A DNA stretch of 64,000 nucleotides from Candidatus Helarchaeota archaeon (GCA_019058315.1 JAHPZH010000001.1:1315432-1379431), one strand, 5' to 3'; positions 1-9,278 are shown, counted from the stretch's first letter. A program made the numbers and translations. The notes: generated from the sequence alone by a model not told the origin.

Positions 1-1
1 T

Positions 2-1231
2 AGTGATGGTAATGGAGGTGCAATTATTACTTGGAGAGATGATAGAGTCCCAGGAAATGATATTTATGCACAGAGAATAAATTCTAGTGGAGAACTAGAA
101 TGGAACACGAACGGTGTAGTAATTTGCAATGACTCTTCCAATCAAGATTATCCTAAGATTTGTAGTGATTTAGTTGGAGGTGCAATCATTACATGGATGG
201 ATTATAGAAGTGGAACAAGCTATGATATCTATGCACAAAGAATAAATTCTGACGGAATCGTTCAGTGGACACCAAACGGCGAGGAGGTCTGCACAGCAAA
301 TCGTACTCAACAACAACTTCAAATTTGTAGTGACAATGCCAGCGGAGCGATTATTACTTGGGAAGATACTAGAAATTGGCCAACTAATCGTGATATTTAC
401 GCCCAAAGAATAAATAATAGCGGAGGGATTGAATGGCAAAACAACGGCACTGTGGTTAGTTCTCTAATCAGAAACCGATCTAATCCTCAAATTTGTAGCA
501 GCGGTGAAGGAGGTGCGATTATCACGTGGGAAGAAACAATTACCGTGACAGAAATTGATATTTATGCACAAAAATTAAATTCTAGTGGAGATCTCGAATG
601 GGGATTTGGTGCACACGGAGTTTGTGGAGCACCTTATCAGCAATATAATCCTCAACCTTGTAGTGACGGTGCTGGTGGCGTAATCATCACATGGAGAGAT
701 TATAGAAATGGAACTCATTATGATATCTATGCACAAAGAATAAAATCAGGTGGAGGCTGTCAATGGACGACGAATGGCGTACCAATATGTACAGAGAGTT
801 ATGATCAAATTTATCCTCAGATTTGTAGTGATGGTGTTGGTGGTGCAATAATCACGTGGGAAGATATTAGAAATTTTCCTGGACCTGCAGATATCTATGC
901 ACAAATAATAAATTCAAACGGAATTTTGAAATTGACGACGAATGGTATGACAATATGTATAGAGAGTAATCAACAAGGCATTCCACAAATATGTAGTGAT
1001 AATGCTGGTGGTGCGTTCATAACTTGGGTTGATTTTAGAGGCGGGAGTAATTTTGACATATATGCACAGAGACTTATGAAATCTACTGCAATTAACTTAT
1101 TAGATTCGATCATACTCTTGTTAGCGAACCAAACAACGCCCATTAATTCGTTATTATTACCACTGATAATAGGGATAGCCGCAGTAATAGTGATTATAAT
1201 AATATTGATAATAATGAAAAAAAGAAAATAA
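2..1231 (+). CDS. Surface repeat protein, 3' part (N terminus outside window)
   Basis: The frame is open from the first complete codon of the window, so the gene begins upstream; 409 codons are visible. The protein is built from about seven copies of a roughly 58-residue unit with a core like 'GGAIITWxDxR' followed by 'DIYAQRINSxGxxxW' and 'PQICSD'. This looks like blades of a beta-propeller-type exported protein. The C terminus has one strongly hydrophobic helix followed by a short basic tail (KKRK), typical of an archaeal surface protein held by a C-terminal membrane anchor. The repeats also show at DNA level. Function is unknown; display on the cell envelope, binding sugars or proteins, is inference. 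The repeat unit differs from that of the propeller protein at 7767-9278. Confidence 0.8.
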   Translation, partial: SDGNGGAIITWRDDRVPGNDIYAQRINSSGELEWNTNGVVICNDSSNQDYPKICSDLVGGAIITWMDYRSGTSYDIYAQRINSDGIVQWTPNGEEVCTANRTQQQLQICSDNASGAIITWEDTRNWPTNRDIYAQRINNSGGIEWQNNGTVVSSLIRNRSNPQICSSGEGGAIITWEETITVTEIDIYAQKLNSSGDLEWGFGAHGVCGAPYQQYNPQPCSDGAGGVIITWRDYRNGTHYDIYAQRIKSGGGCQWTTNGVPICTESYDQIYPQICSDGVGGAIITWEDIRNFPGPADIYAQIINSNGILKLTTNGMTICIESNQQGIPQICSDNAGGAFITWVDFRGGSNFDIYAQRLMKSTAINLLDSIILLLANQTTPINSLLLPLIIGIAAVIVIIIILIIMKKRK

Positions 1232-1237
1232 AGAAAT

Positions 1238-1253
1238 TCTTTATTCTTTTTTT
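1238..1253 (+). terminator. T-run terminator after surface repeat protein
   Basis: Directly after the stop codon the + strand carries two T-rich runs, the second of seven T, a typical intrinsic archaeal termination signal. No stable hairpin is seen. Confidence 0.4.
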
Positions 1254-1278
1254 AACAGTTGGATAGATAAAAAATCTT

Positions 1279-1433
1279 AAAATTTTATTAAAATATGGTG
1301 AATATGTCACTATAGCACTTATTGTAGAAGAAAATTTTAAAATCCTCTATTCAATATTATTCTACCAAAATGGAAAGGTGATATAGAGGTGTTTTTATAA
1401 GTAAAAATAATGGTTGAAAAAATTTTTACATAA
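1279..1433 (+). pseudogene. Decayed C-terminal tail of a longin/roadblock-domain protein
   Basis: Reading from 1279 gives KILLKYGEYVTIALIVEENF, clearly related to the C-terminal domain of the intact gene at 1485-2570 (there ILFKYGKFITAALIAVEDLE). The match continues out of frame: the segment corresponding to 'LPKWKGDLEIF' is interrupted by small deletions and a stop, and the last codons spell MVEKIFT-stop, matching MVERIFT-stop of the intact gene. Only the last third of the domain is left and there is no start codon. This is a truncated duplicate just upstream of a functional relative, left by duplication or unequal recombination. Confidence 0.75.
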
Positions 1434-1484
1434 ATTAATTCTTATTTAAAAGCAATAATTAGATCTAATAGGTGAGATTGGATA

Positions 1485-2570
1485 ATGGTATTTGAATTTT
1501 TACCTAATGTAATTATTATATTAAACATAGGAATTAATTTTATCGAAGTTGCATTAGAATTACAGATATTTATACTTTTTATATCAAATGCCAGAAAAGG
1601 TCTGAGTGAGAAAGGTATTCATGGACCATTGAATATAAGATTCGGTTTATCATCTCTATTTCTTACTTTAGGTCGTATTTCTTTTATTATATGGGATTAT
1701 ATTATTCAAAATTCTTTAGCTCGAATAACTGCTTGGATTTTTACATTTCTTGGTATAATTTTTATAGGGTTTGTTTTCTATCGTGTTTTTGACAAATATT
1801 TACCAAAACTAAAATTATACTTAACATTATCTGTGTTAATAGGAATAGCAATATTTTTCATTTATTTTATTTTTATTTTCTTATTAAAAATGACTTTACT
1901 CATCTATTTTATATTTGCAGTATTAACCGGTCTGCTTGTTTTTCCTTTAATCTATGCTTTTACTAAATGTTTTATAGAAATTGGGAGTGAATTCAGAAAA
2001 TATATTGTTGCTATAATGATTGGATTGTTTGCTTCAGTTACAGGTTATTTGATCGCTTCAATGCATCCGTTTATCAGCGTTGAACATAGTATGATTGTAA
2101 AATTCATAGGGCATATGATATTTGTATCAGGAATTATTTTTTTTGCTGTAGGTTTTTGGAGTCTTCCTTCACTTAAAGAATTGGAATGGAGAGACAAAAT
2201 AAAACATTTATATATAATACTTGAGGGGGGAGTAAATATTTATGACCATTCTTTTATAATCGAAGATACTTTTCAAAGTGATCTGATGGCTGGAGGTATT
2301 TCAGGAATAACTACCTTAATGCAAGAATTAACAAAAAGTAAGGAAAGAGCAGAAGTTATAAGACAGAAAGATGTTCAAATTTTATTTAAATATGGAAAAT
2401 TTATCACTGCAGCATTAATTGCTGTTGAAGATTTGGAAATTCTTCACTTTAAATTAAAAAAGTTAGTAGATGAATTTGAAATATTATTTCAATATATTCT
2501 ACCCAAATGGAAAGGAGATTTAGAAATATTTTCACCAGTCAAAGTAATGGTTGAGAGGATTTTTACATAA
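1485..2570 (+). CDS. Multi-pass membrane protein with C-terminal roadblock/longin-like domain
   Basis: 361 residues. Residues 1-230 form about seven hydrophobic helices. Residues from about 238 to the end form a soluble alpha/beta domain whose pattern (LYIILEGGVNIYDHSF, then LMAGGISGITTLMQELT, then ILFKYGKFITAALIAVED) matches the roadblock/longin-like fold abundant in Asgard archaea. The same domain recurs at 11572, 18292, 19550, 24847, 30208 and 43016. Known roadblock and longin proteins bind small GTPases or each other, so a membrane receptor reporting to a GTPase switch is a reasonable inference; the ligand is unknown. The ATG start is preceded by GGTGAG about 8 nt upstream. The gene converges on the 7-TM gene at 2710. 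Confidence 0.75.
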   Translation: MVFEFLPNVIIILNIGINFIEVALELQIFILFISNARKGLSEKGIHGPLNIRFGLSSLFLTLGRISFIIWDYIIQNSLARITAWIFTFLGIIFIGFVFYRVFDKYLPKLKLYLTLSVLIGIAIFFIYFIFIFLLKMTLLIYFIFAVLTGLLVFPLIYAFTKCFIEIGSEFRKYIVAIMIGLFASVTGYLIASMHPFISVEHSMIVKFIGHMIFVSGIIFFAVGFWSLPSLKELEWRDKIKHLYIILEGGVNIYDHSFIIEDTFQSDLMAGGISGITTLMQELTKSKERAEVIRQKDVQILFKYGKFITAALIAVEDLEILHFKLKKLVDEFEILFQYILPKWKGDLEIFSPVKVMVERIFT

Positions 2571-2580
2571 TTATATACTT

Positions 2581-2690
2581 TTAAACTTCAAGCGGAGGAA
2601 GCGGTGAAACAATAGTATCTTCACATTTTTCAACTGTGGGATAATTCCATCATTCTGGAGGTATCTGAAATGTCGATGAAATATGATATC
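2581..2690 (-). pseudogene. Eroded 3' end of a URO-D-family methyltransferase gene
   Basis: On the minus strand this stretch reads QIPPE-stop-WNYPTVEKCED, then TIVSPLPPLEV and a stop. It aligns with the C termini of the two intact URO-D genes downstream (IPPEWWDYPVSENWNDK and IPPQWWVQPTIEVWKDN, both ending in a PPLP motif). The first Trp of the conserved WW pair has become TGA and the region upstream no longer matches. It has features of both intact copies, so it is the relic of a third tandem member. It lies between the ends of two convergent genes and is not expected to be expressed. Confidence 0.7.
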
Positions 2691-2709
2691 GAAACTGGCT
2701 ATGAAGATT

Positions 2710-3486
2710 TCAATCAGGCCATCCAATTCTGCGTTTAAACCAATCTGGCATAGAAAAGCAGATATAATAAATAATTGCAGATACAATATATAAGACTTGG
2801 ATGATTCTAAACTCAGCTGTAACTGATGTAATAAGAACAGGTATAGCGAAAAATAAGATGCCTGTCCCTAACCATATGGATAGGTTACTTTGAGGTCTAT
2901 TTTCTTCCCGAATTTTTACAGCAAAATAATAGAAAACCCCTATTGGAATCACCGCAGTTGTACCAACACTGAGGAAACGAACTACTTGAATTTCAAAAGA
3001 ATAAACTGTTACAAAATTAAGGACATTAGAATACGGAGGGCCTTGAATAACTGCCCAGGATTGAGTTCCTATATAAATTGCTGATATAACTAACAAAATA
3101 GCTAATACAATTTTATATCGTTTTGGAAAAGTCATACGAATTGCAAATAAATTAACACATAAGTATGTAAATTGAGCTGGAAATAGAGTAATTATTGTTA
3201 AAAGTTCGCCTAGTCCAGGTAAACCAAAGGTTGAATAACATAAAGATTGTAAGGTCAAAAGAACATTAGCTGGGATTAGCGAGATCATCCCTAGTAAAAA
3301 TAATAACGTCTCAACAGATTCTCTTTTTTTGTAATTTTTATATAATCTATAAATTATGCCAGCTACTAAAATCCCAGCTGTTAGACTTATTGAGAGCATA
3401 AAAAGTTCAAACAATTGACTAGAAAGAGAGCTCCCAACAATCATATTCGACATATACTGAAGAGAGTATTCCCAAGAAACAGCCAT
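2710..3486 (-). CDS. 7-TM membrane protein of the 'MPxWFKxxIGW' family
   Basis: 258 residues with seven predicted hydrophobic helices and a short conserved end, SMPDWFKRRIGW. An intracellular loop reads FYYFAVKIREENRPQSNLS. The family has three further copies in this window: 12244-13029, 51641-52408 and 52702-53469. All share the N-terminal amphipathic start, the REENRP(K/Q)S loop and the MP(D/E)WFK end. I do not recognise a characterised family; the topology resembles small 7-TM sensor modules but no catalytic or retinal-binding Lys pattern is evident. It ends close to the URO-D relic and converges on the membrane-longin gene at 1485. Function unknown. Confidence 0.7.
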   Translation of the reverse strand: MAVSWEYSLQYMSNMIVGSSLSSQLFELFMLSISLTAGILVAGIIYRLYKNYKKRESVETLLFLLGMISLIPANVLLTLQSLCYSTFGLPGLGELLTIITLFPAQFTYLCVNLFAIRMTFPKRYKIVLAILLVISAIYIGTQSWAVIQGPPYSNVLNFVTVYSFEIQVVRFLSVGTTAVIPIGVFYYFAVKIREENRPQSNLSIWLGTGILFFAIPVLITSVTAEFRIIQVLYIVSAIIYYICFSMPDWFKRRIGWPD

Positions 3487-3758
3487 AATTTTTTCCCTCT
3501 GTGTTTTTTAATTTTATTTTAAATGGTAATCCTATAATTCCAAAACTATCCATTACTTTTTACTAACTCATATAAATATTTTTTAGAAATGAAAAAATTG
3601 ATTTTGAGACAAATAAATAGAGATTATAGTTGATTATTGAATAAGGCTGTATATCTATGAAAAATATAAATCTTGAGGGTAAAATCTCACCCATCGTAAC
3701 AGTATATAATAGAAATAGAAACTACATCTAACTATATTTAGATTTTAATGAATGAGAC

Positions 3759-4952
3759 TTAATGTTTTAGATTTAATGGAGGTAAGGGTGGTACTTTATC
3801 ATTCCAGTTCTCTGAAACTGGATAATCCCACCATTCGGGAGGAATTTTTGAATAATCACCATATTTTTTTAGACCTCTTACAAAAGCCCTAATATTTTTT
3901 GATGGTACTTTGATATGCTCCGGCTGGGCATAAAAATAGGCACCAAATCCACCCTTTTTCGTACCAAGGTTTCTCATCATATGCCACACTTCACGTTCAC
4001 ATTCTTCTGGAGTCCCTTGGGTATATATTGATTGGATATTTACACATCCCCAGAACATAATCTTTCCACGAAACGGTTTCAAATCAGTATAACCACTCAT
4101 ACGAGGACTATCAAATTCTAATGCATCTAGCTTCCAATCAATAAAGTGTGGAACTAACTGATCGATTTTTCCACAAGAGTGTAAGTGAAATTCACAACCT
4201 AGATCATGTGCAGCTTCAAATAATGGACGGTAAAGAGGTTCATAGAACTCTTTAAACATTTTTAAGCTCATAAATGGACTATTTTGAGTTCCAAGGTCGT
4301 CAGCTATTATAAAACCATGGGGTTTTCCTCCAAGTTTTACCCACATTTTCATATTTTTTATGAACCAATCTTTTAGATAGTTAAGAAGGTATTTCACTTT
4401 ATCTGGATTAAGAATATGATCGGCCATGAAATTTTCAAATCCTCTAATATAGGTTGCAACTGAAAATGGTGCATGGGGGCCTAATAAGACCATTCGATAT
4501 TTATTTTTTCCAAATTCTTTAGTCATATTTATGAATAAGGAATATCGACTTTTATCTTCAGGATCGGGTGTATAACGTTCTAAATATTCATCCAATTTAT
4601 CCCAATTAGGAAGAGATGGTCTAGCAGGGTGTCCAATAGTTTGCATAGTTCCTTGTTGCCAAATACACCCCCATTCATCTATCTCTTCGTGTGGTAGTTT
4701 CCACCACTCTTTATATTTTGGATCCTTAGCCCATTCTGGAGGATTTTCTTGCCATTTTTTTGTTAATACTGAATAAGAAAAAGAATATGGAAACAATCCT
4801 TTTTCATCTTCGGCAAAACCCGGTCTCCAATTCTTTGATGGCATGGTCACTAGAGGCCATACATCGCTATTAGATTTTCCATAATTCATTATAGGAACTT
4901 TATCTGGACCTGAAAAATTTATAGCGGCTTTAACTCTTTCTAATGAATTCAT
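3759..4952 (-). CDS. URO-D family (MtaA/MtbA-like) methyltransferase
   Basis: 397 residues, close to full length for the uroporphyrinogen decarboxylase superfamily TIM barrel. It starts MNSLERVKAAINFSGPDKVP, typical of archaeal corrinoid methyltransferase-type members rather than heme-pathway HemE. The segment FHLHSCGKID supplies the His-x-Cys pair that binds zinc in MtaA/MtbA, and a later Cys in FWGCVNIQS is a candidate third ligand. Such enzymes move methyl groups between a corrinoid protein and a thiol. It is the third gene of an apparent operon with its paralogue (33 nt upstream) and a sulfatase. No corrinoid protein sits in this operon. The real acceptor is unknown. Confidence 0.8.
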   Translation of the reverse strand: MNSLERVKAAINFSGPDKVPIMNYGKSNSDVWPLVTMPSKNWRPGFAEDEKGLFPYSFSYSVLTKKWQENPPEWAKDPKYKEWWKLPHEEIDEWGCIWQQGTMQTIGHPARPSLPNWDKLDEYLERYTPDPEDKSRYSLFINMTKEFGKNKYRMVLLGPHAPFSVATYIRGFENFMADHILNPDKVKYLLNYLKDWFIKNMKMWVKLGGKPHGFIIADDLGTQNSPFMSLKMFKEFYEPLYRPLFEAAHDLGCEFHLHSCGKIDQLVPHFIDWKLDALEFDSPRMSGYTDLKPFRGKIMFWGCVNIQSIYTQGTPEECEREVWHMMRNLGTKKGGFGAYFYAQPEHIKVPSKNIRAFVRGLKKYGDYSKIPPEWWDYPVSENWNDKVPPLPPLNLKH

Positions 4953-4985
4953 ACAAATTCCAAATGTTTATTAATTTATTTTAAT

Positions 4986-6182
4986 CTATTCATTTTTTGG
5001 GATTAGAGGAAGTGGTGGGACAATATTATCTTTCCACACTTCAATTGTTGGTTGAACCCACCATTGAGGGGGTATTTTTGAATAATCCCCATATTTTTTA
5101 AGACCTTTTGTAAATGCTCTTACGTTTGCTGGAGGAACGCCAAGTTGTTCTGGCTCTGGATAAATATAGGCACCAAATCCGCCATCCTTGGTTCCAAGAT
5201 TTCGCATCATATGCCAGACTTCTCTTTCACAATCTTCAGGTGTCCCTTTGGGATATATTGTTTGGATATTAATACAACCCCAAAACATAATTTTTCCTCG
5301 GTATGGTTTTAAATCGGTATATCCGCTCATACGTGGGCTATCAAATTCAAAAGCATCTAGCTTCCAGTCTATAAAGTAAGGAAGTAGTTTATCTATTTTA
5401 CCACAGGTATGTTGGTGAAATTCACATCCAAGATCATGAGCAGTTTCATATAAAGTGTGGAATAATGGTTTATACAATTTTTCAAACATTTTTGGTTTAA
5501 TAAATGGACCTTGTTGGGTTCCTAAATCTTCAAATATCAAGAATCCATGGGGTTCACCACCGTATTTAACCCAACATTTCATGTTTTTAACAAACCAATC
5601 CTTAAGATAATTAAAGAGATATTCAAGCTTCTCGGGATGAATTGCATGATCAATCATAAAATTTTCAAAACCTCGCATATTAGACGCGATCCATTGTGGG
5701 GCTAAGGGTCCTAAAAGTGCCATTCTATATTGATTTTTACCAAATTGTTTACTTAATTTTAGAAAAAAAGAATATCGGCTCTTATCCTCGGGATCGGGAG
5801 TATAGCGATCTAAATATTCTTCAAGTTTAGACCAATCAGGTAGTGAAGGTCTTCCAGGGTGCCCCATGGTTTTTATAGTTCCATGTTCCCAAATGCATCC
5901 CCATTCATCTATTTCTTGGTGTGGTTTTTTCCACCAATTTTCATATTTCGGATCTTTTGCCCATTCTGGCATATTTTCATTCCATTTTTTTAAAAATTCA
6001 GGGAATGCATAATTATATGGAAAAAGGCCTTCTTCATCCTTTGCATAACCCGGTTTCCAATCTTCAGAAGGCATAGTAATGAGGGGAAACACATCACTAT
6101 TTGGCATTCCAAAATTCATTATTGGCACTTTATCGGGTCCTTCAAATTTCAATGCAGCTTTTACCCTTTCTATTGAATTCAT
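4986..6182 (-). CDS. URO-D family (MtaA/MtbA-like) methyltransferase, paralogue
   Basis: 398 residues, co-linear with and clearly a tandem duplicate of the gene at 3759-4952 (both carry MNS(L/I)ERVKAA at the start, the same RMSGYTDLKP segment and the WW near the C terminus). The zinc motif here is FHQHTCGKID, again His-x-Cys, with Cys in FWGCINIQT. It starts 24 nt after the sulfatase stop and is followed after 33 nt by its sister, so the three are probably one transcript. Activity in methyl transfer between corrinoid and thiol is inferred from the family. The two copies differ mainly in loops, which suggests different methyl donors or acceptors. Confidence 0.8.
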   Translation of the reverse strand: MNSIERVKAALKFEGPDKVPIMNFGMPNSDVFPLITMPSEDWKPGYAKDEEGLFPYNYAFPEFLKKWNENMPEWAKDPKYENWWKKPHQEIDEWGCIWEHGTIKTMGHPGRPSLPDWSKLEEYLDRYTPDPEDKSRYSFFLKLSKQFGKNQYRMALLGPLAPQWIASNMRGFENFMIDHAIHPEKLEYLFNYLKDWFVKNMKCWVKYGGEPHGFLIFEDLGTQQGPFIKPKMFEKLYKPLFHTLYETAHDLGCEFHQHTCGKIDKLLPYFIDWKLDAFEFDSPRMSGYTDLKPYRGKIMFWGCINIQTIYPKGTPEDCEREVWHMMRNLGTKDGGFGAYIYPEPEQLGVPPANVRAFTKGLKKYGDYSKIPPQWWVQPTIEVWKDNIVPPLPLIPKNE

Positions 6183-6206
6183 TCAATCTCCAACCAAGAT
6201 TTATAT

Positions 6207-7667
6207 CTAAATATACCTTTTTTTAACCCAATGGGGATTATCACTAGTATCAAGATACCACCTAAGTAATTGTTCTTTTAAATCTAATTTAATTTTCAAA
6301 AAATTATCTTCATCTATTAAGTTGAATAATTCTTGAGGATCATTTTTTAAATTATATAATTCTTCTTTAGAACCATTTCGAATAACTAGTTTCCATTTAT
6401 TAGTTCTAATCATAGCAGAACGGGTAACAGTAGATCGATCTTCAATAGGAATATTAGTTTTGTCGTAATAAATTCCTGCTAATGGTGTCTCTGGAGATTT
6501 GACAACACCTTCAAAAGCTTGTGGTTCACGTGGATTATAACCACCTTCAGAAAATACTGCTTTTCTATGGATTTCCTCTTCTCCTTTTAATAAAGGAATT
6601 ATTGATTTACCAAAATGAGTATAAGGGGTATTAACCTGAGCAATTTCTAATATTGTTGGAAAGATATCTATTGATTCAACTAATTGATTGAATATTTCAT
6701 TTTTAGGTTTAATATCAGGAATTTTACAAACAAAGGGAATATTAACAAGGCAATCTTGAAAAGCATTTGCCCATTTTTCTGTTAAGCCATAATTACCCGC
6801 ATAATCTCCATGGTCGGCAGTAAAGAATATAGCTGAATTATTAAAAGCTCCTATTTCTCTTAATTTGCTTAGAATTTGTCCAAATTGATAATCAACTCTT
6901 GATACCATCCCATAATAAGTTGCAATTATTTCTCTAAAATCACTTTCACTTAATTTATTCAATCCATACCGTTCATGCATTAAACGCATAAATTCTGGTT
7001 TATCTTCTAATTTTGATGGTATTAGAGCTGGAACTTTGGATCTATCATACATCGAAAAATAAGGCTCTTCAACGTTATACGGCGGATGTGGAAATGCTAA
7101 AGCAATATAAAGGCAAAAAGGGCTATTTGGCTTTGACTTTGAATCAAGATATTCTAATGCTTTTTTAATAACAATAGAATCAAAATCATAAGCTTGTTCT
7201 TCAGAACGTTTTCCATAATAAAATGATTTTCTCAAATGGTGGTCTATAGGATAGGGATTAGTTTTCATTTTAATTTTATATAATTCCTTAAAAATTGAAA
7301 TTCGTTTAGAAAAACTTCCTTTTATTGCATCTCTATTAATTAGATCATTTCTTCCAACCCAGACAACTTCGTAGCCGTTATTTTTCAATAATCTAAATAA
7401 ATTTTCTTCCTCTGGACGTAGTAATTGATATAAGCTCCTATGACCATTTGTGTGAGGATATAATCCAGTAAACATACAACATCTAGATGGACCACAAACG
7501 GGATTTACGGTGAAATATTGAGTAAATGCTGCACCTTCTTTTGTCAAACTATCGATATTCGGAGTTTTTATTACTTTATTATGCGTTCCTCCTAAAGAAA
7601 CAGTGTCGCCCCGCATCTCATCGGCAATAAAGATAACGATATTGGGAAGTTTTTTTATCTCTGCCAT
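6207..7667 (-). CDS. Sulfatase-family hydrolase (Cys-type, formylglycine)
   Basis: 486 residues. The N-terminal NIVIFIADEMRGD holds the metal-binding Asp. Residues 58-68 read CGPSRCCMFTG, the sulfatase signature C-x-P-S-R-x-x-x-x-T-G in which Cys58 would be converted to formylglycine. A second metal/catalytic segment, FFTADHGDYAGNYGLTEKW, lies near residue 285. There is no signal peptide, so the enzyme is probably cytoplasmic. It hydrolyses sulfate esters, or possibly phosphonate/phosphate esters as some relatives do. It is first in an operon with two URO-D genes. A formylglycine-generating enzyme would be needed and is not in this window. Confidence 0.88.
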   Translation of the reverse strand: MAEIKKLPNIVIFIADEMRGDTVSLGGTHNKVIKTPNIDSLTKEGAAFTQYFTVNPVCGPSRCCMFTGLYPHTNGHRSLYQLLRPEEENLFRLLKNNGYEVVWVGRNDLINRDAIKGSFSKRISIFKELYKIKMKTNPYPIDHHLRKSFYYGKRSEEQAYDFDSIVIKKALEYLDSKSKPNSPFCLYIALAFPHPPYNVEEPYFSMYDRSKVPALIPSKLEDKPEFMRLMHERYGLNKLSESDFREIIATYYGMVSRVDYQFGQILSKLREIGAFNNSAIFFTADHGDYAGNYGLTEKWANAFQDCLVNIPFVCKIPDIKPKNEIFNQLVESIDIFPTILEIAQVNTPYTHFGKSIIPLLKGEEEIHRKAVFSEGGYNPREPQAFEGVVKSPETPLAGIYYDKTNIPIEDRSTVTRSAMIRTNKWKLVIRNGSKEELYNLKNDPQELFNLIDEDNFLKIKLDLKEQLLRWYLDTSDNPHWVKKRYI

Positions 7668-7766
7668 ATTTTTTCATTAACCAATTGATTAAATAAATTT
7701 ATTTAATAAAGAAAATGAATTAATGAGATAAAAATTTAAAATAAAAAAATAGAAAAATTAAAGATT

Positions 7767-9278
7767 TCAACTTTTCCGGGAAATGATTATAAATGCAATA
7801 AGAATTCCAACGGCTATTAATGATATTATGGCAATCACCCAAGCTACCAAATCAGGTTCAGTAGAACTTATTGGAATTGGTATGGTTTTTTCACTTGGAC
7901 CACTTGGACCACTAGGTGCAGAGTAGGATAAATAAAATACTTCTTCATCCGTTCCCCAATCACCAGTCGCTTGAACAGCAAAGACTATATGTATATTATC
8001 GTTATTGTCTGTGGTTATGCAGGGATCTTCATCGTCATTATCATTCCAATTGGTAAAATCATCTCCAATTACAGTTATTTTGGACATACCTGTTGGATTA
8101 ACCCTTCTATATAAAATTTCGTAATCAGTTCCAAATATATCTTGGTCATCTATCCAGACAACATGTGCATTACCAGCATTATCTACAGTCAACCTAGGGT
8201 ATTCACTGGAATCGGTATTCCATTCAGGAACATAATCTGAAATCACAGTTGCATTAGACCAAACTGTTGTATTATAGTATGCGTATATAATTTCTTCATC
8301 CGTTCCCCACTCACCATCGGTATTGTCAGCCCAAACCACGTGTATATTTCCATTATTATCTGTATCAATGTCAGGGCTGGAACTCGCACCATCATTCCAC
8401 CCATATACATCCGAAATACACGTTGCGTTTGACCAGCCTGCTGAAGTACAATTTGTATACAGTATTTCTGTATCAATACCCCATTCACCATCCGTACCAT
8501 CATTCCAGACCACATGTAAATTTCCGTTATCATCCGTGCAGATTCGAGGGTCTAGACTAGAACCGGTATTCCAATCATTAACCGCTGAAATCGCAGTTGC
8601 ATTGGACCAGATGCCGGCAGTATAATTCGCATACATTATTTCTGCATCACTACCCCATTCACCAACCGTCCAATCCTCCCAGACTACATGTATATATCCA
8701 TTATTATCTATTGCGATCTGGGGGTACCGGCTAATACCATCATTCCACAATGTATAATCGTCTGAAATACAAGTTGCATTCGACCAGCCTGCCGAAGTAT
8801 AATTTGCATACAATATTTCTTGATCATTTCCCCATTCGCCATCAGTATCATCATACCAAACTACATGTATATTTCCATTATTATCAATAGCAATGCTGGG
8901 GCAATAACTTGCTCCAATATTCCATAATGTATAATCGTCTGAAATACAAGTTGCGTTCGACCAAGCTAAACCATTATAGAATGCATAAAATATTTCATCA
9001 TCTGTTCCCCATTCACCATCCGTAGAATCTTTCCAGACCACATGTATATTTCCATTATTATCTGTTATGATTTCGCAATCATAACTACTGCCTATATTCC
9101 AATCATTAACGGCTGAAATCGCTGTAACATCTGACCAATCAGTAGTTTTTAAAACGACTCCGTTGTTATTATAGATTGTTATAGGAACACTGAAAGAAAA
9201 GTTGGTTATTAGAATACTGAATAACGAAAAAGATATTATTGCAGATATTAAAATGGCAAATTTTGAACTTTTTTTCAA
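7767..9278 (-). CDS. Exported seven-blade beta-propeller protein with C-terminal anchor
   Basis: 503 residues. A signal peptide occupies about residues 1-30 (KKSSK then a hydrophobic core). Seven copies of a roughly 58-residue unit follow, with consensus 'DNNGNIHVVWxD', 'DGEWGTDxEILYANY' and 'WSNATCISD', consistent with one seven-bladed propeller. After a short Gly-Pro-Ser linker (GPSGPSE) comes a single C-terminal membrane helix and a basic tail. It is therefore a surface protein. The start is TTG, with GGAG nine bases upstream. The repeats are also visible in DNA on the minus strand. Ligand unknown; many NATC/NYT sequons could carry N-glycans. Confidence 0.8.
   Translation of the reverse strand: MKKSSKFAILISAIISFSLFSILITNFSFSVPITIYNNNGVVLKTTDWSDVTAISAVNDWNIGSSYDCEIITDNNGNIHVVWKDSTDGEWGTDDEIFYAFYNGLAWSNATCISDDYTLWNIGASYCPSIAIDNNGNIHVVWYDDTDGEWGNDQEILYANYTSAGWSNATCISDDYTLWNDGISRYPQIAIDNNGYIHVVWEDWTVGEWGSDAEIMYANYTAGIWSNATAISAVNDWNTGSSLDPRICTDDNGNLHVVWNDGTDGEWGIDTEILYTNCTSAGWSNATCISDVYGWNDGASSSPDIDTDNNGNIHVVWADNTDGEWGTDEEIIYAYYNTTVWSNATVISDYVPEWNTDSSEYPRLTVDNAGNAHVVWIDDQDIFGTDYEILYRRVNPTGMSKITVIGDDFTNWNDNDDEDPCITTDNNDNIHIVFAVQATGDWGTDEEVFYLSYSAPSGPSGPSEKTIPIPISSTEPDLVAWVIAIISLIAVGILIAFIIISRKS

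Noticed and set aside
2651..2660. TGA at a conserved Trp read as recoding (selenocysteine or Trp)
   Set aside because: The upstream part of the gene is missing and no insertion element is evident; ordinary decay explains it.
2571..2786. Minus-strand open frame of 71 codons
   Set aside because: It crosses the C-terminal end of the 7-TM gene and the URO-D relic in a different frame from the recognisable homology, so it is a shadow.
3668..3700. Small hairpin-like GGGT...ACCC and TGAG...CTCA overlap
   Set aside because: Only four-base stems, mutually exclusive and in an AT-rich gap; no riboswitch or RNA motif recognised.
8243..8625. Open frames on both strands inside the propeller gene
   Set aside because: They are shadows produced by the repetitive coding sequence of the 7767-9278 gene.
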